DNA of 23,599 nt from an uncultured Eubacteriales bacterium (GTDB taxonomy: Bacteria > Bacillota > Clostridia > Oscillospirales > Oscillospiraceae). The translations under genes were made by a program, and so were the position numbers. Positions within the stretch are counted from its first letter, which is position 1. Every line of letters starts with the position of its first letter. Of this stretch, positions 14,644 through 23,133 are shown piece after piece. The stretch is from positions 1 through 23,599 of the forward strand of contig ONTN01000003.1 in the NCBI GenBank assembly GCA_900320765.1, given 5' to 3'. The notes beneath the pieces are model-generated. The model ran no database searches. It saw only the letters and a program-made list of their open reading frames with translations, and was not told where the DNA came from.

Positions 14644-16989
14644 TTACGCTTTGATTTCTTCCATTACGAAGCATTCGATAACGTCGCCGATCTTTACGTC
14701 GTTGAACTTCTCGACCTGCATTCCGCACTCATAGCCGGACGCGACCTCGCGGACGTCGTCCTTAAAGCGCCTGAGCGAGGCAAGGTCGCCCTCGTGGACG
14801 ACCACGTTGTCTCTCAGAACGCGGACGGAGCAGCCGCGCTGGATCTTTCCGTCCTGAACGTAGTAGCCGCATACGGTGCCGACCTTGGAGACCTTGTAGG
14901 TCTCGCGCACCTCAGCGTGGCCGATAATGTTCTCGCGGTACTTCGGGGCAAGCATACCCTTCATAGCGTCCTCGATCTCGTTTATGCAGTCGTAGATAAC
15001 GCGGTACATACGCATATCGACGTGGTTTCTCGCGGCGGAGTCCTTTGCCGCGGAGTCGGGGCGGACGTTGAAGCCGACGATAATAGCTCCGGAGGTGGTG
15101 GCAAGCATAACGTCGGACTCGTTGATAGCGCCGACTGCGGAGTGGATGACCTTGACCCTTACCTCGGAATTGGTAAGCTTCTCAAGGCTCGTCTTTACCG
15201 CCTCTGCGGAGCCCTGAACGTCGGCCTTAACGATTATCGGAAGCTCCTTCAGCTCGCCCTCCTGGATCTGGGCGAAGAGGTCCTCAAGGCTTATCTTCTT
15301 GTGCCCGCTTCCGGCGTTTTTCTGATCTTCCTTGCGCTGCTCGGCAAGCATACGAGCCATTCTCTCATCCTTGACAGAGTTGAAAATGTCGCCCGCGCCG
15401 GGTACCTCGCTCATACCCGCGATCTCGACGGGGATGGAGGGACCTGCCTCGGTAACGCGCTCGCCCTTGTCGTTCAGCATCGTGCGGACACGACCGACGG
15501 CTGTCCCGGCGATTATGATATCGCCCTGTCTCAGAGTTCCGTTCTGAACGAGAACTGTCATTATCGGGCCGCGGCCCTTGTCGAGCCTTGCCTCGATAAC
15601 CGTGCCCTTTGCCGCGCGGTTCGGGTTTGCCTTGAGCTCCTGCACCTCGGCGAGAAGGACGAGGTTTTCAAGAAGGGCGTCGATGCCCTGACCGGTCTTC
15701 GCTGAGATCGGGCATACGATGGTCTCGCCGCCCCATTCCTCGGGCACGAGATCGTACTCGGTGAGCTGCTGCTTGATGCGCTCGGGATTAGCGCCGTGAA
15801 CGTCCATTTTGTTTATGGCGACGACTATCGGTATCTTTGCCGCCTTTGCGTGGTTTATGCTCTCAATAGTCTGGGGCATTATTCCGTCGTCAGCGGCGAC
15901 GACAAGTATCGCTATATCCGTTACCATAGCGCCGCGGGCACGCATTGAGGTGAATGCCTCGTGTCCCGGGGTATCTAAGAAGGTGACGTTCGCGCCGTTT
16001 ACCGTAACGGTGTAGGCACCGATATGCTGGGTGATACCGCCGGCTTCGCCGGAGGCGACGTGCGCCTTGCGGATATAGTCGAGAAGGCTCGTTTTGCCAT
16101 GGTCAACGTGACCCATAACGACGACGACGGGGGCGCGGGGGAGAAGATCCTCATCATTATCCTGCGTATCGTCGATAAGCTTTTCTTCGATCGTGACTAT
16201 GACCTCACGCTCGACCTTGCAGCCCATCTCCTCAGCGATGATGGCGGCGGTGTCAAAGTCGATAACGTCGGAAAGGGAAGCCATAACGCCGTTCTTCATA
16301 AGCGTCTTTACGACCTCGGCGCCGGTCTTCTTCATTCTGGAGGCAAGCTCGCCTACGTTGATCTCGTCCGGGATCTGAACCTTGACGGGGGCTTTCTTCG
16401 CGATCTCGAACTGGAGGCGCTGCATACGGTCGCGCTCCTCCTGACGGCGTTTGTTCGACTGAGCCTGATTCTGCTGCTGGCGGCCTGGCTTCTGCTTGAT
16501 CTTCTCCTTGCCGCCGCGGGCGTTCTGATTCTTCCTCGTGCGGTCGCCCGCCATATCCTCAAAGCGCTCGTTGTACTTTTCAATATTAATTGTAACGCCG
16601 GAGGTGTCGATGACCCTCTTCTGAGGCTGACCCTTGGGCTGGCGCGGCTTCTCCTCCTTCTTCGACTGAGCCGGCTTAGCGTCGGCCTGAGCGGGAGAGG
16701 AGACCTCTGCCTTCTTTTCGGGAGCGGCGGCCTCGGCCTTTTTCTCGTCAGCCGCGGGCTGCTTCGCCTCAGCCTTGGGGGCGGCGTCGGCAAATATGTC
16801 GGCGATGCTCTCCATCTGATTATTTGAGGTCAGGTATTCAAAGATTATATCGAGCTCCCTGTCCTCGAGCACCTGCATATGATTTTTCGGGGCGGTGGCG
16901 TATTTAGTGAGTATCTCGGTAATGACCTTGCTCGTGAGGCCAAAGTCCTTAGCCACCTCGTGTACCCTGTATTTGACCATTGTGCTCAT
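14644..16989 (-). CDS. infB: Translation initiation factor IF-2
   Basis: A GTPase that delivers initiator fMet-tRNA to the 30S subunit and helps subunit joining. The 781-aa protein has an N-terminal IF2N domain (KYRVHEVAKDFGL, 6-18), then a Lys/Ala/Glu- and Gln-rich flexible linker at about 70-190. A second IF2N domain at about 205-260 is followed by the G domain: GHVDHGKT (293-300), DTPGH (339-343) and NKMD (393-396). C-terminal beta-barrel and tRNA-binding domains follow. ATG 16989 has AGGAGAG about seven bases ahead and overlaps the upstream stop as ATGA. The length is within the range for Bacillota. Confidence 0.98.
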   Translation of the reverse strand: MSTMVKYRVHEVAKDFGLTSKVITEILTKYATAPKNHMQVLEDRELDIIFEYLTSNNQMESIADIFADAAPKAEAKQPAADEKKAEAAAPEKKAEVSSPAQADAKPAQSKKEEKPRQPKGQPQKRVIDTSGVTINIEKYNERFEDMAGDRTRKNQNARGGKEKIKQKPGRQQQNQAQSNKRRQEERDRMQRLQFEIAKKAPVKVQIPDEINVGELASRMKKTGAEVVKTLMKNGVMASLSDVIDFDTAAIIAEEMGCKVEREVIVTIEEKLIDDTQDNDEDLLPRAPVVVVMGHVDHGKTSLLDYIRKAHVASGEAGGITQHIGAYTVTVNGANVTFLDTPGHEAFTSMRARGAMVTDIAILVVAADDGIMPQTIESINHAKAAKIPIVVAINKMDVHGANPERIKQQLTEYDLVPEEWGGETIVCPISAKTGQGIDALLENLVLLAEVQELKANPNRAAKGTVIEARLDKGRGPIMTVLVQNGTLRQGDIIIAGTAVGRVRTMLNDKGERVTEAGPSIPVEIAGMSEVPGAGDIFNSVKDERMARMLAEQRKEDQKNAGSGHKKISLEDLFAQIQEGELKELPIIVKADVQGSAEAVKTSLEKLTNSEVRVKVIHSAVGAINESDVMLATTSGAIIVGFNVRPDSAAKDSAARNHVDMRMYRVIYDCINEIEDAMKGMLAPKYRENIIGHAEVRETYKVSKVGTVCGYYVQDGKIQRGCSVRVLRDNVVVHEGDLASLRRFKDDVREVASGYECGMQVEKFNDVKIGDVIECFVMEEIKA

Positions 16990-17300
16990 ATGATCTCTCC
17001 TTTAACTAACTTTTCTGAAAACACCTTAGCCATACCGTTGTCGGTAATGGCAAGGATGCCCGGCGTTCCTCTGCCGAGCAGCATACCGAGCTCATCCTTT
17101 GAAAAGGGAAGCGTGGTGTGCGCGCATTTTGCCATCCTGGCGAAGTTATCTGCTCTCTTTTTCAGCGAATCTCCCGCGTCGGAGGCCGTGAGGATAAGCT
17201 TTGTTTTGTTCGCTCTCGCCTCGAGCTTTACGCTCTCCTCGCCGATGACGAGCCTGCCGGCCCTTTTTGCAAGGCCGAGAAAACTGAGGGCTGCGTTCAT
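16986..17300 (-). CDS. ylxQ: L7Ae/L30e/S12e-family ribosomal-like protein (YlxQ)
   Basis: A 104-aa protein of the L7Ae RNA-binding family, typical of the nusA-infB operon. It has FLGLAKRAGRLVIGEESV (7-24), then KLILTASDAGDS and LGRGTPGILAITDNG, matching the kink-turn-binding fold. Its precise role is unknown; binding to structured RNA or ribosomes is likely. The ATG overlaps the ylxR stop and its own stop overlaps the infB start (both ATGA), so all three are translationally coupled. Confidence 0.92.
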   Translation of the reverse strand: MNAALSFLGLAKRAGRLVIGEESVKLEARANKTKLILTASDAGDSLKKRADNFARMAKCAHTTLPFSKDELGMLLGRGTPGILAITDNGMAKVFSEKLVKGEII

Positions 17301-17563
17301 ATGCTCTCCTCCAATCCTTCTGAGAGGGCGGCGAAGACGTCCTCCGGCACCTCAGCGCCGAAGGCGCGGCTGAGAGCGCGGGACTTTACGGCCTTTTTAA
17401 GGCACTCCGGGTCCCGGCAAATATAGGCGCCTCTGCCGGCTTTCTTTCCGGTAGCGTCGACGGAGATCTCTCCCTCAGGCGAGCGGACGATGCGGATAAG
17501 CTCGCGCTTATCGCGCATAACGCGGCAGCCTACGCATTGGCGCATTGGGATCTTACGCTGCAT
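17297..17563 (-). CDS. ylxR: YlxR family RNA-binding protein (DUF448)
   Basis: An 88-aa basic protein with the YlxR signature: MRQCVGCR (Cys10, Cys13), ELIRIVRSP and KKAGRGAYICRDPEC (41-55). The family has a positively charged surface suited to RNA or DNA; in Bacillus, YlxR has been described as a transcription-linked regulator, and links to the RNase P RNA are reported. It always sits between nusA and ylxQ in this operon type. AAGGGTGAG precedes the ATG, 35 bases after the nusA stop. Confidence 0.93.
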   Translation of the reverse strand: MQRKIPMRQCVGCRVMRDKRELIRIVRSPEGEISVDATGKKAGRGAYICRDPECLKKAVKSRALSRAFGAEVPEDVFAALSEGLEESI

Positions 17564-17598
17564 GATCTCACCCTTTAATAACAGAATATCGAATTATC

Positions 17599-18651
17599 TT
17601 ATGCCTCGCTCTCGGGCTTGATATCGATCTTATATCCGGTAAGCCTTGCCGCGAGCCTTACGTTCTGTCCCTCCTTGCCGATAGCGAGCGAAAGCTGGGA
17701 ATCGGGTACGATAACGCGGCAGCTCTTCCCCTCGTCAAGAAGGGTGACGCTGACAACGTCGGAGGGGGCGAGGGCGGCGGCGATATACTCAGCGGGGTTC
17801 TCGGAATACTTGACGATGTCGATCTTCTCGCCGCGAAGCTCGTTTACAACAGCGCCGACTCTTCCGCCCTTGGGGCCGACGCAGGCGCCGATGGGCTCAA
17901 CCGCGGGATCGTTTGAGGATACTGCCATCTTCGTGCGGCTTCCGGCCTCGCGGGCAATGCTCTTTATCTCCACGGTGCCGTCGTAAATCTCGGGAACCTC
18001 GAGCTCGAAGAGGCGCTTTACAAGGCCGGGGTGAGTGCGGGAAATAAGGATCTGGGGGCCGTTGCCCATCTTGCGGACCTCAACGACGTAGACCTTGATC
18101 TTATCGCCCTCCTTGAGGACCTCGGTGGGAACTCTCTCGCCGGCAAGAAGCACGGCCTCGGTGTAGTCCGCGCTCGAATTTATGCTGAGGCTTACAGAGC
18201 CGCGGACGTTGTCGACGTGGGTAACTGTGCCGGAGAGAATCTCGTGCTCCTTGGAGGTGAACTCCTCGTAGACCATGCTGCGCTCGGCCTCGCGGATGCC
18301 CTGGATTATAACGCCCTTGGCGGACTGAGCGGCAATGCGGCCGAACTTCTTGGTATCGACCGGTACGTTAACAACGTCGCCGACCTGAGCGCGCTTTGAA
18401 TAGCGCTTCGCCTCCTCGGGAAGAAGCTCGATGGCGGGATTCTCAACCGTCTCTACGACGGTTTTGCGGATGTACATATCGATCTTGTTCTTGGCCTCGT
18501 CAACGTCGACGAAAACGTTTTCCTCGGCGCCGGGGTTATCCTTGCGGATGGCGGCTAAAAGAGCCTGATTTATCCTCTCGAGCATCTTTTCCTTGGGTAT
18601 GCCCTTTTCCTTTTCAATAAGCGCCAGAGCGGCGAAAAATTCTGCGTTCAT
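17599..18651 (-). CDS. nusA: Transcription termination/antitermination factor NusA
   Basis: Binds RNA polymerase and nascent RNA, promoting pausing and intrinsic termination. The 350-aa protein has the N-terminal RNAP-binding domain (MNAEFFAALALIEKEKGIPKE), an S1 domain at about 135-200 (SGTVTHVDNVRGSV), a KH1 region (ACVGPKGGRVGAV) and a KH2 region with IGKEGQNVRLAARLTGYKI at the end. It lacks the C-terminal acidic repeats of E. coli NusA, as is normal for Bacillota. AGGTGG precedes ATG 18651. It is the second gene of the operon; NusA-dependent autoregulation by leader termination is known in B. subtilis, and a terminator is present in this leader. Confidence 0.97.
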   Translation of the reverse strand: MNAEFFAALALIEKEKGIPKEKMLERINQALLAAIRKDNPGAEENVFVDVDEAKNKIDMYIRKTVVETVENPAIELLPEEAKRYSKRAQVGDVVNVPVDTKKFGRIAAQSAKGVIIQGIREAERSMVYEEFTSKEHEILSGTVTHVDNVRGSVSLSINSSADYTEAVLLAGERVPTEVLKEGDKIKVYVVEVRKMGNGPQILISRTHPGLVKRLFELEVPEIYDGTVEIKSIAREAGSRTKMAVSSNDPAVEPIGACVGPKGGRVGAVVNELRGEKIDIVKYSENPAEYIAAALAPSDVVSVTLLDEGKSCRVIVPDSQLSLAIGKEGQNVRLAARLTGYKIDIKPESEA

Positions 18652-18669
18652 TTTGTAACCACCTCGTTT

Positions 18670-19128
18670 TTAAAATTCTATCCTTAGCTTAACTGCTGCT
18701 ATTTCCTGATCGGGGAAGGAATGCTTTTGCCCATCCTTATCCGTTATGCTGACTATCCCGTCAGAGTAACCGGAGAGGGAACCGTTAAACTCCCGGACTC
18801 CGTCCTTTGCCTTATACAGCCTTACGCTGACCGGAGAGCCGATAAAGCGCTGAAAATGCGCGGGGGTCTTAAGCTGACGCTCGAGACCGGCGGAACAGAC
18901 CTCGAAGGTATAGGCCACGGGGATCGGGTCCTTTTCATCGAGAACGGGATCGAGAGCGTGATGCACATTCACGCAGTCGTCTATCGAAACGCCGCCCTCC
19001 TTATCAATATAGACGCGGAGATACTGCTCTCCCGCCTCCTTCACGAACTCAACGTCCCAGAGCTCGAGACCGAGCGAAGTGACGATGGGCTCGGAAAACT
19101 CACGAACGATATCTGCTGTCTTTGCCAA
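18670..19128 (-). CDS. rimP: Ribosome maturation factor RimP
   Basis: Needed for maturation of the 30S subunit. From TTG 19128 the protein is 152 aa, the usual RimP length, and begins MAKTADIVREFSEPIV, continuing GLELWDVEFVKE, YLRVYIDKEGGVSIDDC and EVCSAGLERQL, all typical. TTG is chosen because GGAGG lies exactly eight bases before it. The same frame is open upstream to GTG 19185, which also has AAGGAG before it but would add 19 unusual residues encoded across a terminator hairpin. The gene heads the operon and precedes nusA by 18 bases. Confidence 0.93.
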   Translation of the reverse strand: MAKTADIVREFSEPIVTSLGLELWDVEFVKEAGEQYLRVYIDKEGGVSIDDCVNVHHALDPVLDEKDPIPVAYTFEVCSAGLERQLKTPAHFQRFIGSPVSVRLYKAKDGVREFNGSLSGYSDGIVSITDKDGQKHSFPDQEIAAVKLRIEF

Positions 19129-19168
19129 AACATCATCCTCCGATTTTTTACCAAGCGAAAATTTGCAG

Positions 19169-19194
19169 AAAAAAGAGCGGGTCACGACCCACTC
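19169..19194 (-). terminator. Intrinsic terminator in the rimP-nusA leader (attenuator candidate)
   Basis: On the minus strand, GAGTGGGTC (19194-19186) pairs with GACCCGCTC (19183-19175; one T-G pair), followed by T6 at 19174-19169. It lies between the promoter and rimP, so polymerase must read through it to express the operon. The 5' arm overlaps an AAGGAG sequence. In B. subtilis, NusA represses its own operon through a leader terminator; this looks like a counterpart. Confidence 0.8.
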
Positions 19195-19222
19195 CTTAAG
19201 CTTCCATCATCCTAACGAAGGT

Positions 19223-19251
19223 ATTATATCATCTGTATTGCGGTTTTGCAA
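19223..19251 (-). promoter_or_regulatory. Sigma-A extended -10 promoter of the rimP-nusA-infB operon
   Basis: On the minus strand, -35 TTGCAA (19251-19246) and -10 TATAAT (19228-19223) are separated by 17 bp, with TGA directly before the -10 giving an extended -10 (TGnTATAAT). Transcription would start near 19216, leaving a leader of about 88 bases to rimP. A palindrome, TTTGCA-AG-TGCAAA (19245-19258), overlaps the -35. Confidence 0.85.
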
Positions 19252-19301
19252 GTGCAAATTCAATATATTTTGTGGTCAGTATCGCATTTTTATCGCAATA
19301 A

Positions 19302-19330
19302 TTGACACATCGTGGGCTTACGTGTATAAT
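19302..19330 (+). promoter_or_regulatory. Perfect-consensus sigma-A promoter for the lipoprotein gene
   Basis: TTGACA (19302-19307) and TATAAT (19325-19330) are separated by 17 bp, an exact match to consensus. It points away from the rimP promoter, about 50 bp from it. The leader to ATG 19376 is about 39 bases. Confidence 0.9.
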
Positions 19331-19345
19331 TATGATGAATTAATA

Positions 19346-19364
19346 CGGCGATAATCAGTCGCCG
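19346..19364 (+). promoter_or_regulatory. Leader hairpin next to the lipoprotein ribosome binding site
   Basis: CGGCGA (19346-19351) pairs with TCGCCG (19359-19364) around a 7-base loop. The last base of the stem is the first G of the GGAGG site (19364-19368). It could stabilise the 5' end of the mRNA or tune translation; there is no T run, so it is not a terminator. Confidence 0.45.
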
Positions 19365-19375
19365 GAGGTGCTGAG

Positions 19376-20293
19376 ATGAAAAAGATACTCGGGATAATAT
19401 CACTCGTATTAATATTCGCTGTTATTCTCGCTTCATGCGGAAAGCCTGCTGACCCCGTAAAGCCGGAGCCGATCACCCCCGTAGACCCATCCGAGCCTTC
19501 AGAGCCGTCCGACCCGCATGAGCCTTCGAAGCCAGCCGAGCCTGACAGCCGCATTTGCGTCGGCTATACGGATGAGGACGCAGCCTACAGCTACAGCTTT
19601 CTCTTCGGCGACGCCGTTTTTTTCGAGTACGGCACCGGCGCCGAGCTTGCGGACGCTCTCGGAAGGGGAGAAATAGATACGGCCGTTATACCCACAAATC
19701 TTGCCTGCCGCGTTTACAGAGAGACCGCCGGGAAGATAGCGATTATCGGCGTCTGCCTCTCCGGCGATGTCTGGCTTATGGAGAGTAACGACGAGGATAT
19801 GCGCTTTGCCGACAGCATCGACCCGGACATACTTTACGGAAGGACTGTGTACATACCGTACGAGGGCGGTGCGGAGGACGCCGTCGTTCGCGTTATCGCG
19901 AATAATCACGAGCTTGCCGAGGGAAAGACCGTATTCTATGAGTACCTGCCATACGGGGAGATAGAGGAGCAGGTCAAGAGCGAGGCCGGGAGCTTCGCAT
20001 GCGTGCCTGCGCCACTGAATAATAATTACGATATCGGCTTTTCCGCCTCGTGGGCGTGGCAGAACGATACCGGGAGAAAGCTCTGCCCGATATACTGCGT
20101 CGCCGTCAACACGGATAATATGACGGAGGAGAGACTTGCCGCGGTAACTGCGGCTGTCAGCGAGAGCGGCGCCTACATTACCGGTGCGTATGAGATAATG
20201 GACGCCGTGACCCCGTATCTCAGGGCGCTCTATAACGTTAAGCCCTCGCTTATAGGCGGCTTTATGCCTGACGACGGTATATACGGTGGATAA
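19376..20293 (+). CDS. Lipoprotein resembling an ABC transporter solute-binding protein
   Basis: A 305-aa exported lipoprotein. The signal peptide MKKILGIISLVLIFAVILASC ends in lipobox LASC with Cys21. A proline/glutamate/serine linker of repeated PSEP-like units (about 24-57) follows, then a globular domain of about 245 residues. The stretches DTAVIPTNLACRVY and GRTVYIPYEGG resemble NMT1/SsuA-type periplasmic binding proteins, so it may capture a small nutrient. No matching permease or ATPase is next to it. GGAGG lies seven bases before the ATG. It overlaps or abuts the MATE gene. Ligand unknown. Confidence 0.75.
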   Translation: MKKILGIISLVLIFAVILASCGKPADPVKPEPITPVDPSEPSEPSDPHEPSKPAEPDSRICVGYTDEDAAYSYSFLFGDAVFFEYGTGAELADALGRGEIDTAVIPTNLACRVYRETAGKIAIIGVCLSGDVWLMESNDEDMRFADSIDPDILYGRTVYIPYEGGAEDAVVRVIANNHELAEGKTVFYEYLPYGEIEEQVKSEAGSFACVPAPLNNNYDIGFSASWAWQNDTGRKLCPIYCVAVNTDNMTEERLAAVTAAVSESGAYITGAYEIMDAVTPYLRALYNVKPSLIGGFMPDDGIYGG

Positions 20294-20312
20294 AAATAAA
20301 GGATTACAGGCT

Positions 20313-21695
20313 ATGCTTAAGCGCTATATAGGAGACAGGCGGTTTTACAGGTCCGTTATGGCCGTCGCCGTCCCGATAATGATACAGAACTTTATAACTA
20401 ACTTCGTCGGAATGCTCGATAACATTATGGTCGGCCAGGTCGGAACGGCAGAGATGAGCGGAGTGGCGATCGTCAATCAGATATTATTCGTCTTTTACCT
20501 CTGCCTTTTCGGAGCGGCCTCCGGCGCCGGAATCTTTACGGCGCAGTTCTTCGGGAATTCCGACCACGAAGGCGTCCGCCATACGTTCAGGTATAAGATA
20601 CTTGCGGGAGTCGTGATAACCGCCGTGGGCACGGCGATATTTCTCCTGTTCGGGTCAAATCTGATAAGCTTCTTCCTGAAGGGAGAGGGCGAAGCGGGTG
20701 AGGCCGAAAGATACCTTTCCTTCGGCAGGGAATATATGGGGATAATGCTCGTCGGGCTCTTGCCCTTCGCCGTAACGAGCGCGTACACCTCAACGCTGAG
20801 GGAGTGCGGGCAGACGGTGGTGCCTATGGTCGCCGGAATAGTCGCCGTTTTGGTAAATCTTTTGCTAAACTGGGTGCTTATATTCGGAAACCTCGGCGCT
20901 CCCGCGCTCGGAATAAGCGGAGCCGCGATAGCAACTGTGATATCCCGCTTTGCCGAGCTCGCTGTATGCGCCGGCTGGACGCATACGCACTCAGATAAAG
21001 CGCCGTTCATAAAGGGGGCGTACCGCTCCTTTGCTATTCCGAAGGAGCTCGCCGTAAAGATAACGAAAAAGAGCCTGCCGCTTATGGCAAATGAGGCGCT
21101 CTGGTCCGTTGGAGTTACCACGCTGAACTGGTGCTACTCACTCCGCAGCCTCGACGTTGTCGGAGCCGTCAATATTGCGACCACTTTAACGAATACTATG
21201 AGCGTATCCCTCATTGCAATGGGGAACGCGGTGGGCATAATAATAGGGCAGAAGCTCGGCGCGAGAAAGCCGGAGAGCGAGGTGCTGGACGCAACGCGAA
21301 AGCTCGCCTTCTTCTCCGTGGCGTTTACGGCAGTATTCGCAATAGCTCAGGCGGCGCTGTCGGGCGTATTTCCCAGGGCATATAATACGACCGCGGCGAT
21401 CAGGTCGCTTGCAAGCAGTATGATCCTCGTCCACGCGGCCTGTATGCCCGCAAGGGCGTTCACGAACGCGAGCTACTTTACTATCCGCTCGGGCGGTCAG
21501 GCTCTCGTCACCTTCCTGTTTGACAGCTGCTTCGTCTGGGCGGCTATGGTGCCGACGGCCTTCCTGCTTTCAAAATTCTCCTCCGTTTCCGTTATCTTTC
21601 TTTTCGCGATAGTCGAGGGGCTGGAGTTTTTAAAATGTATCCTCGGGTACGTTATGCTGAGATCAAAGCGGTGGATGAAGACCATTATTAATTAA
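20313..21695 (+). CDS. MATE family efflux transporter
   Basis: A roughly 460-aa membrane protein with about 12 helices, the MATE length. The N-terminal half begins YRSVMAVAVPIMIQNFITN and carries DNIMVGQVG, the typical motif of Clostridia MATE proteins, repeated in looser form in the second half (SLPLMANEALWSVGV). It would export cationic drugs or metabolites using Na+ or H+. ATG 20313 is preferred because AAAGGA lies nine bases upstream. In-frame GTG 20286 would overlap the lipoprotein stop by eight bases and add nine residues, but has no good ribosome site. It is probably co-transcribed with the lipoprotein; the substrate is unknown. Confidence 0.93.
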   Translation: MLKRYIGDRRFYRSVMAVAVPIMIQNFITNFVGMLDNIMVGQVGTAEMSGVAIVNQILFVFYLCLFGAASGAGIFTAQFFGNSDHEGVRHTFRYKILAGVVITAVGTAIFLLFGSNLISFFLKGEGEAGEAERYLSFGREYMGIMLVGLLPFAVTSAYTSTLRECGQTVVPMVAGIVAVLVNLLLNWVLIFGNLGAPALGISGAAIATVISRFAELAVCAGWTHTHSDKAPFIKGAYRSFAIPKELAVKITKKSLPLMANEALWSVGVTTLNWCYSLRSLDVVGAVNIATTLTNTMSVSLIAMGNAVGIIIGQKLGARKPESEVLDATRKLAFFSVAFTAVFAIAQAALSGVFPRAYNTTAAIRSLASSMILVHAACMPARAFTNASYFTIRSGGQALVTFLFDSCFVWAAMVPTAFLLSKFSSVSVIFLFAIVEGLEFLKCILGYVMLRSKRWMKTIIN

Positions 21696-21705
21696 AGGAA
21701 GTGAA

Positions 21706-23133
21706 ATGATGAAAGCTCCATTTTCAAAGTATCTTGATTCGATCGCCCCGTTTCTGCGCGAGCTTGTGAGCGAGCTGGGGCAGGAATACGACTACGTTTC
21801 CGTTTTGTCGACGGACTCAGTCGGCTTTACCGCCTCCGTCTCCCAGCACTCAAAGAGCGTTTCGGGAAAGACGATGACGACGGAGCGCGGCACGGTAGTC
21901 CGCGTGATGAAGGACGGGCTGTATTCTGAGTACGCCTTCAACGAGGCTGAGCCCGATATCGCACGAAGGCTTAAAGGCGAGCTTGCCGCCCAGCTTGAGC
22001 TTCTGCGAAAGCTGGGGACGAAGCCCTACGCCACCGCCGCCATACCCGACGAGCCAATCGAGCTGTTCATAGAGAAGGAGACGGGTACTCTTCCGGAGGA
22101 GACGGATATGAACGCGCTCATTGAAATGTTCAACGAGCTCTCCGACGAGGGAATGAGAACTATACCCGCAGCTCTCGACTGCTTCCTTCGCGGATCGTCT
22201 ACCCATATCTCAAAGCTTTTTATTTCCAAAAACCGCTTTATGCGTCAGAGCTACGTTTACTCCGAGGGCACGGTCGGCGCCTATTCTCCCTCTGAGGACG
22301 GAGAGACCCGAATGATCTACGAGGGAGTGAGCGGCCTCGGCGGACCGGAGATTTTTGAAGGCCTCCGCGAAAAGCTCGCCTCCGCGCCTCAGACTATGGC
22401 AGAGCTGTTAAAGGCGGAGAAGATAGTCCCCGGCGAATACGAGATCATAACCGATCCCGGCATATCCGGCCTTATCGCCCACGAGGCATTCGGCCACGGG
22501 GTCGAGATGGATATGTTCGTTAAAAAGAGAGCTCTCGGCGCCGAGTATTTGGGCAAGCGAGTGGGCTCCGACCTTGTTACCATGCATGAGGGCGCTCTCT
22601 GCGACGAGAGCGTTACGGCCTTCGCCTTTGACGACGAGGGCACGCTTGCCGGCGACGTAATCGAGATAGACAAGGGTATCCTGAAAACCGGTATCGCCGA
22701 CGCTCTCAGCGCGCTTCGCCTCGGCATCGCGCCGACGGGCAACGGAAAGCGCGAGAATTACGCGCATAAGGCCTATACGAGAATGACGAACACGGTGTTC
22801 GACTCCGGATCTGACAGCCTTGACGATATGATTGCCTCGGTAAAGCGCGGCTATCTTCTGAAGGGAACCGAGAGCGGGATGGAGGACCCGAAACATTGGG
22901 GCATCCAGTGCATAGTCCACAGAGGCTATGAGATAGTGGACGGCGTTTTTACGGGCAAGGTCGTGACCCCGGTCGTTATGACGGGTTACGTTCCCGACCT
23001 TCTGGGCAATATCACAATGGCGAGCACAGACAGAAGAATAGACGGGAACGGCGGCTGCGGGAAGGGCTACAAGGAATGGGTCAAGGTCGCTGACGGAGGC
23101 CCTTATCTTAAGACGAAAGCGAGGCTCGGATAA
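21706..23133 (+). CDS. tldD: TldD family metalloprotease
   Basis: A 475-aa protein of the TldD/PmbA (U62) family. TldD and its partner TldE/PmbA form a heterodimer that cleaves unfolded peptides and, in some bacteria, processes ribosomally made peptides. The zinc site HEAFGHGVE (His259, His264, Glu267) identifies it as the catalytic TldD-type subunit. Later segments ALGAEYLGKRVGSD and GYVPDLLGNITM fit the family. AAGGAAGTGAA precedes ATG 21706; a second ATG follows at once. The stop overlaps the next start by one base (TAATG), coupling it to the pmbA-like gene. I see no candidate peptide substrate gene nearby. Confidence 0.92.
   Translation: MMKAPFSKYLDSIAPFLRELVSELGQEYDYVSVLSTDSVGFTASVSQHSKSVSGKTMTTERGTVVRVMKDGLYSEYAFNEAEPDIARRLKGELAAQLELLRKLGTKPYATAAIPDEPIELFIEKETGTLPEETDMNALIEMFNELSDEGMRTIPAALDCFLRGSSTHISKLFISKNRFMRQSYVYSEGTVGAYSPSEDGETRMIYEGVSGLGGPEIFEGLREKLASAPQTMAELLKAEKIVPGEYEIITDPGISGLIAHEAFGHGVEMDMFVKKRALGAEYLGKRVGSDLVTMHEGALCDESVTAFAFDDEGTLAGDVIEIDKGILKTGIADALSALRLGIAPTGNGKRENYAHKAYTRMTNTVFDSGSDSLDDMIASVKRGYLLKGTESGMEDPKHWGIQCIVHRGYEIVDGVFTGKVVTPVVMTGYVPDLLGNITMASTDRRIDGNGGCGKGYKEWVKVADGGPYLKTKARLG

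Noticed and set aside
14794..16827. Two long plus-strand frames antisense to infB (303 and 267 codons)
   Set aside because: Same codon-bias mirror effect; Leu/Asp/Gly-rich composition without motifs, lying wholly within the certain infB gene.
19440..19545. Repeat array in the lipoprotein gene as a CRISPR or tandem DNA repeat
   Set aside because: The units are short, imperfect and in frame; they simply encode the proline-rich tether.
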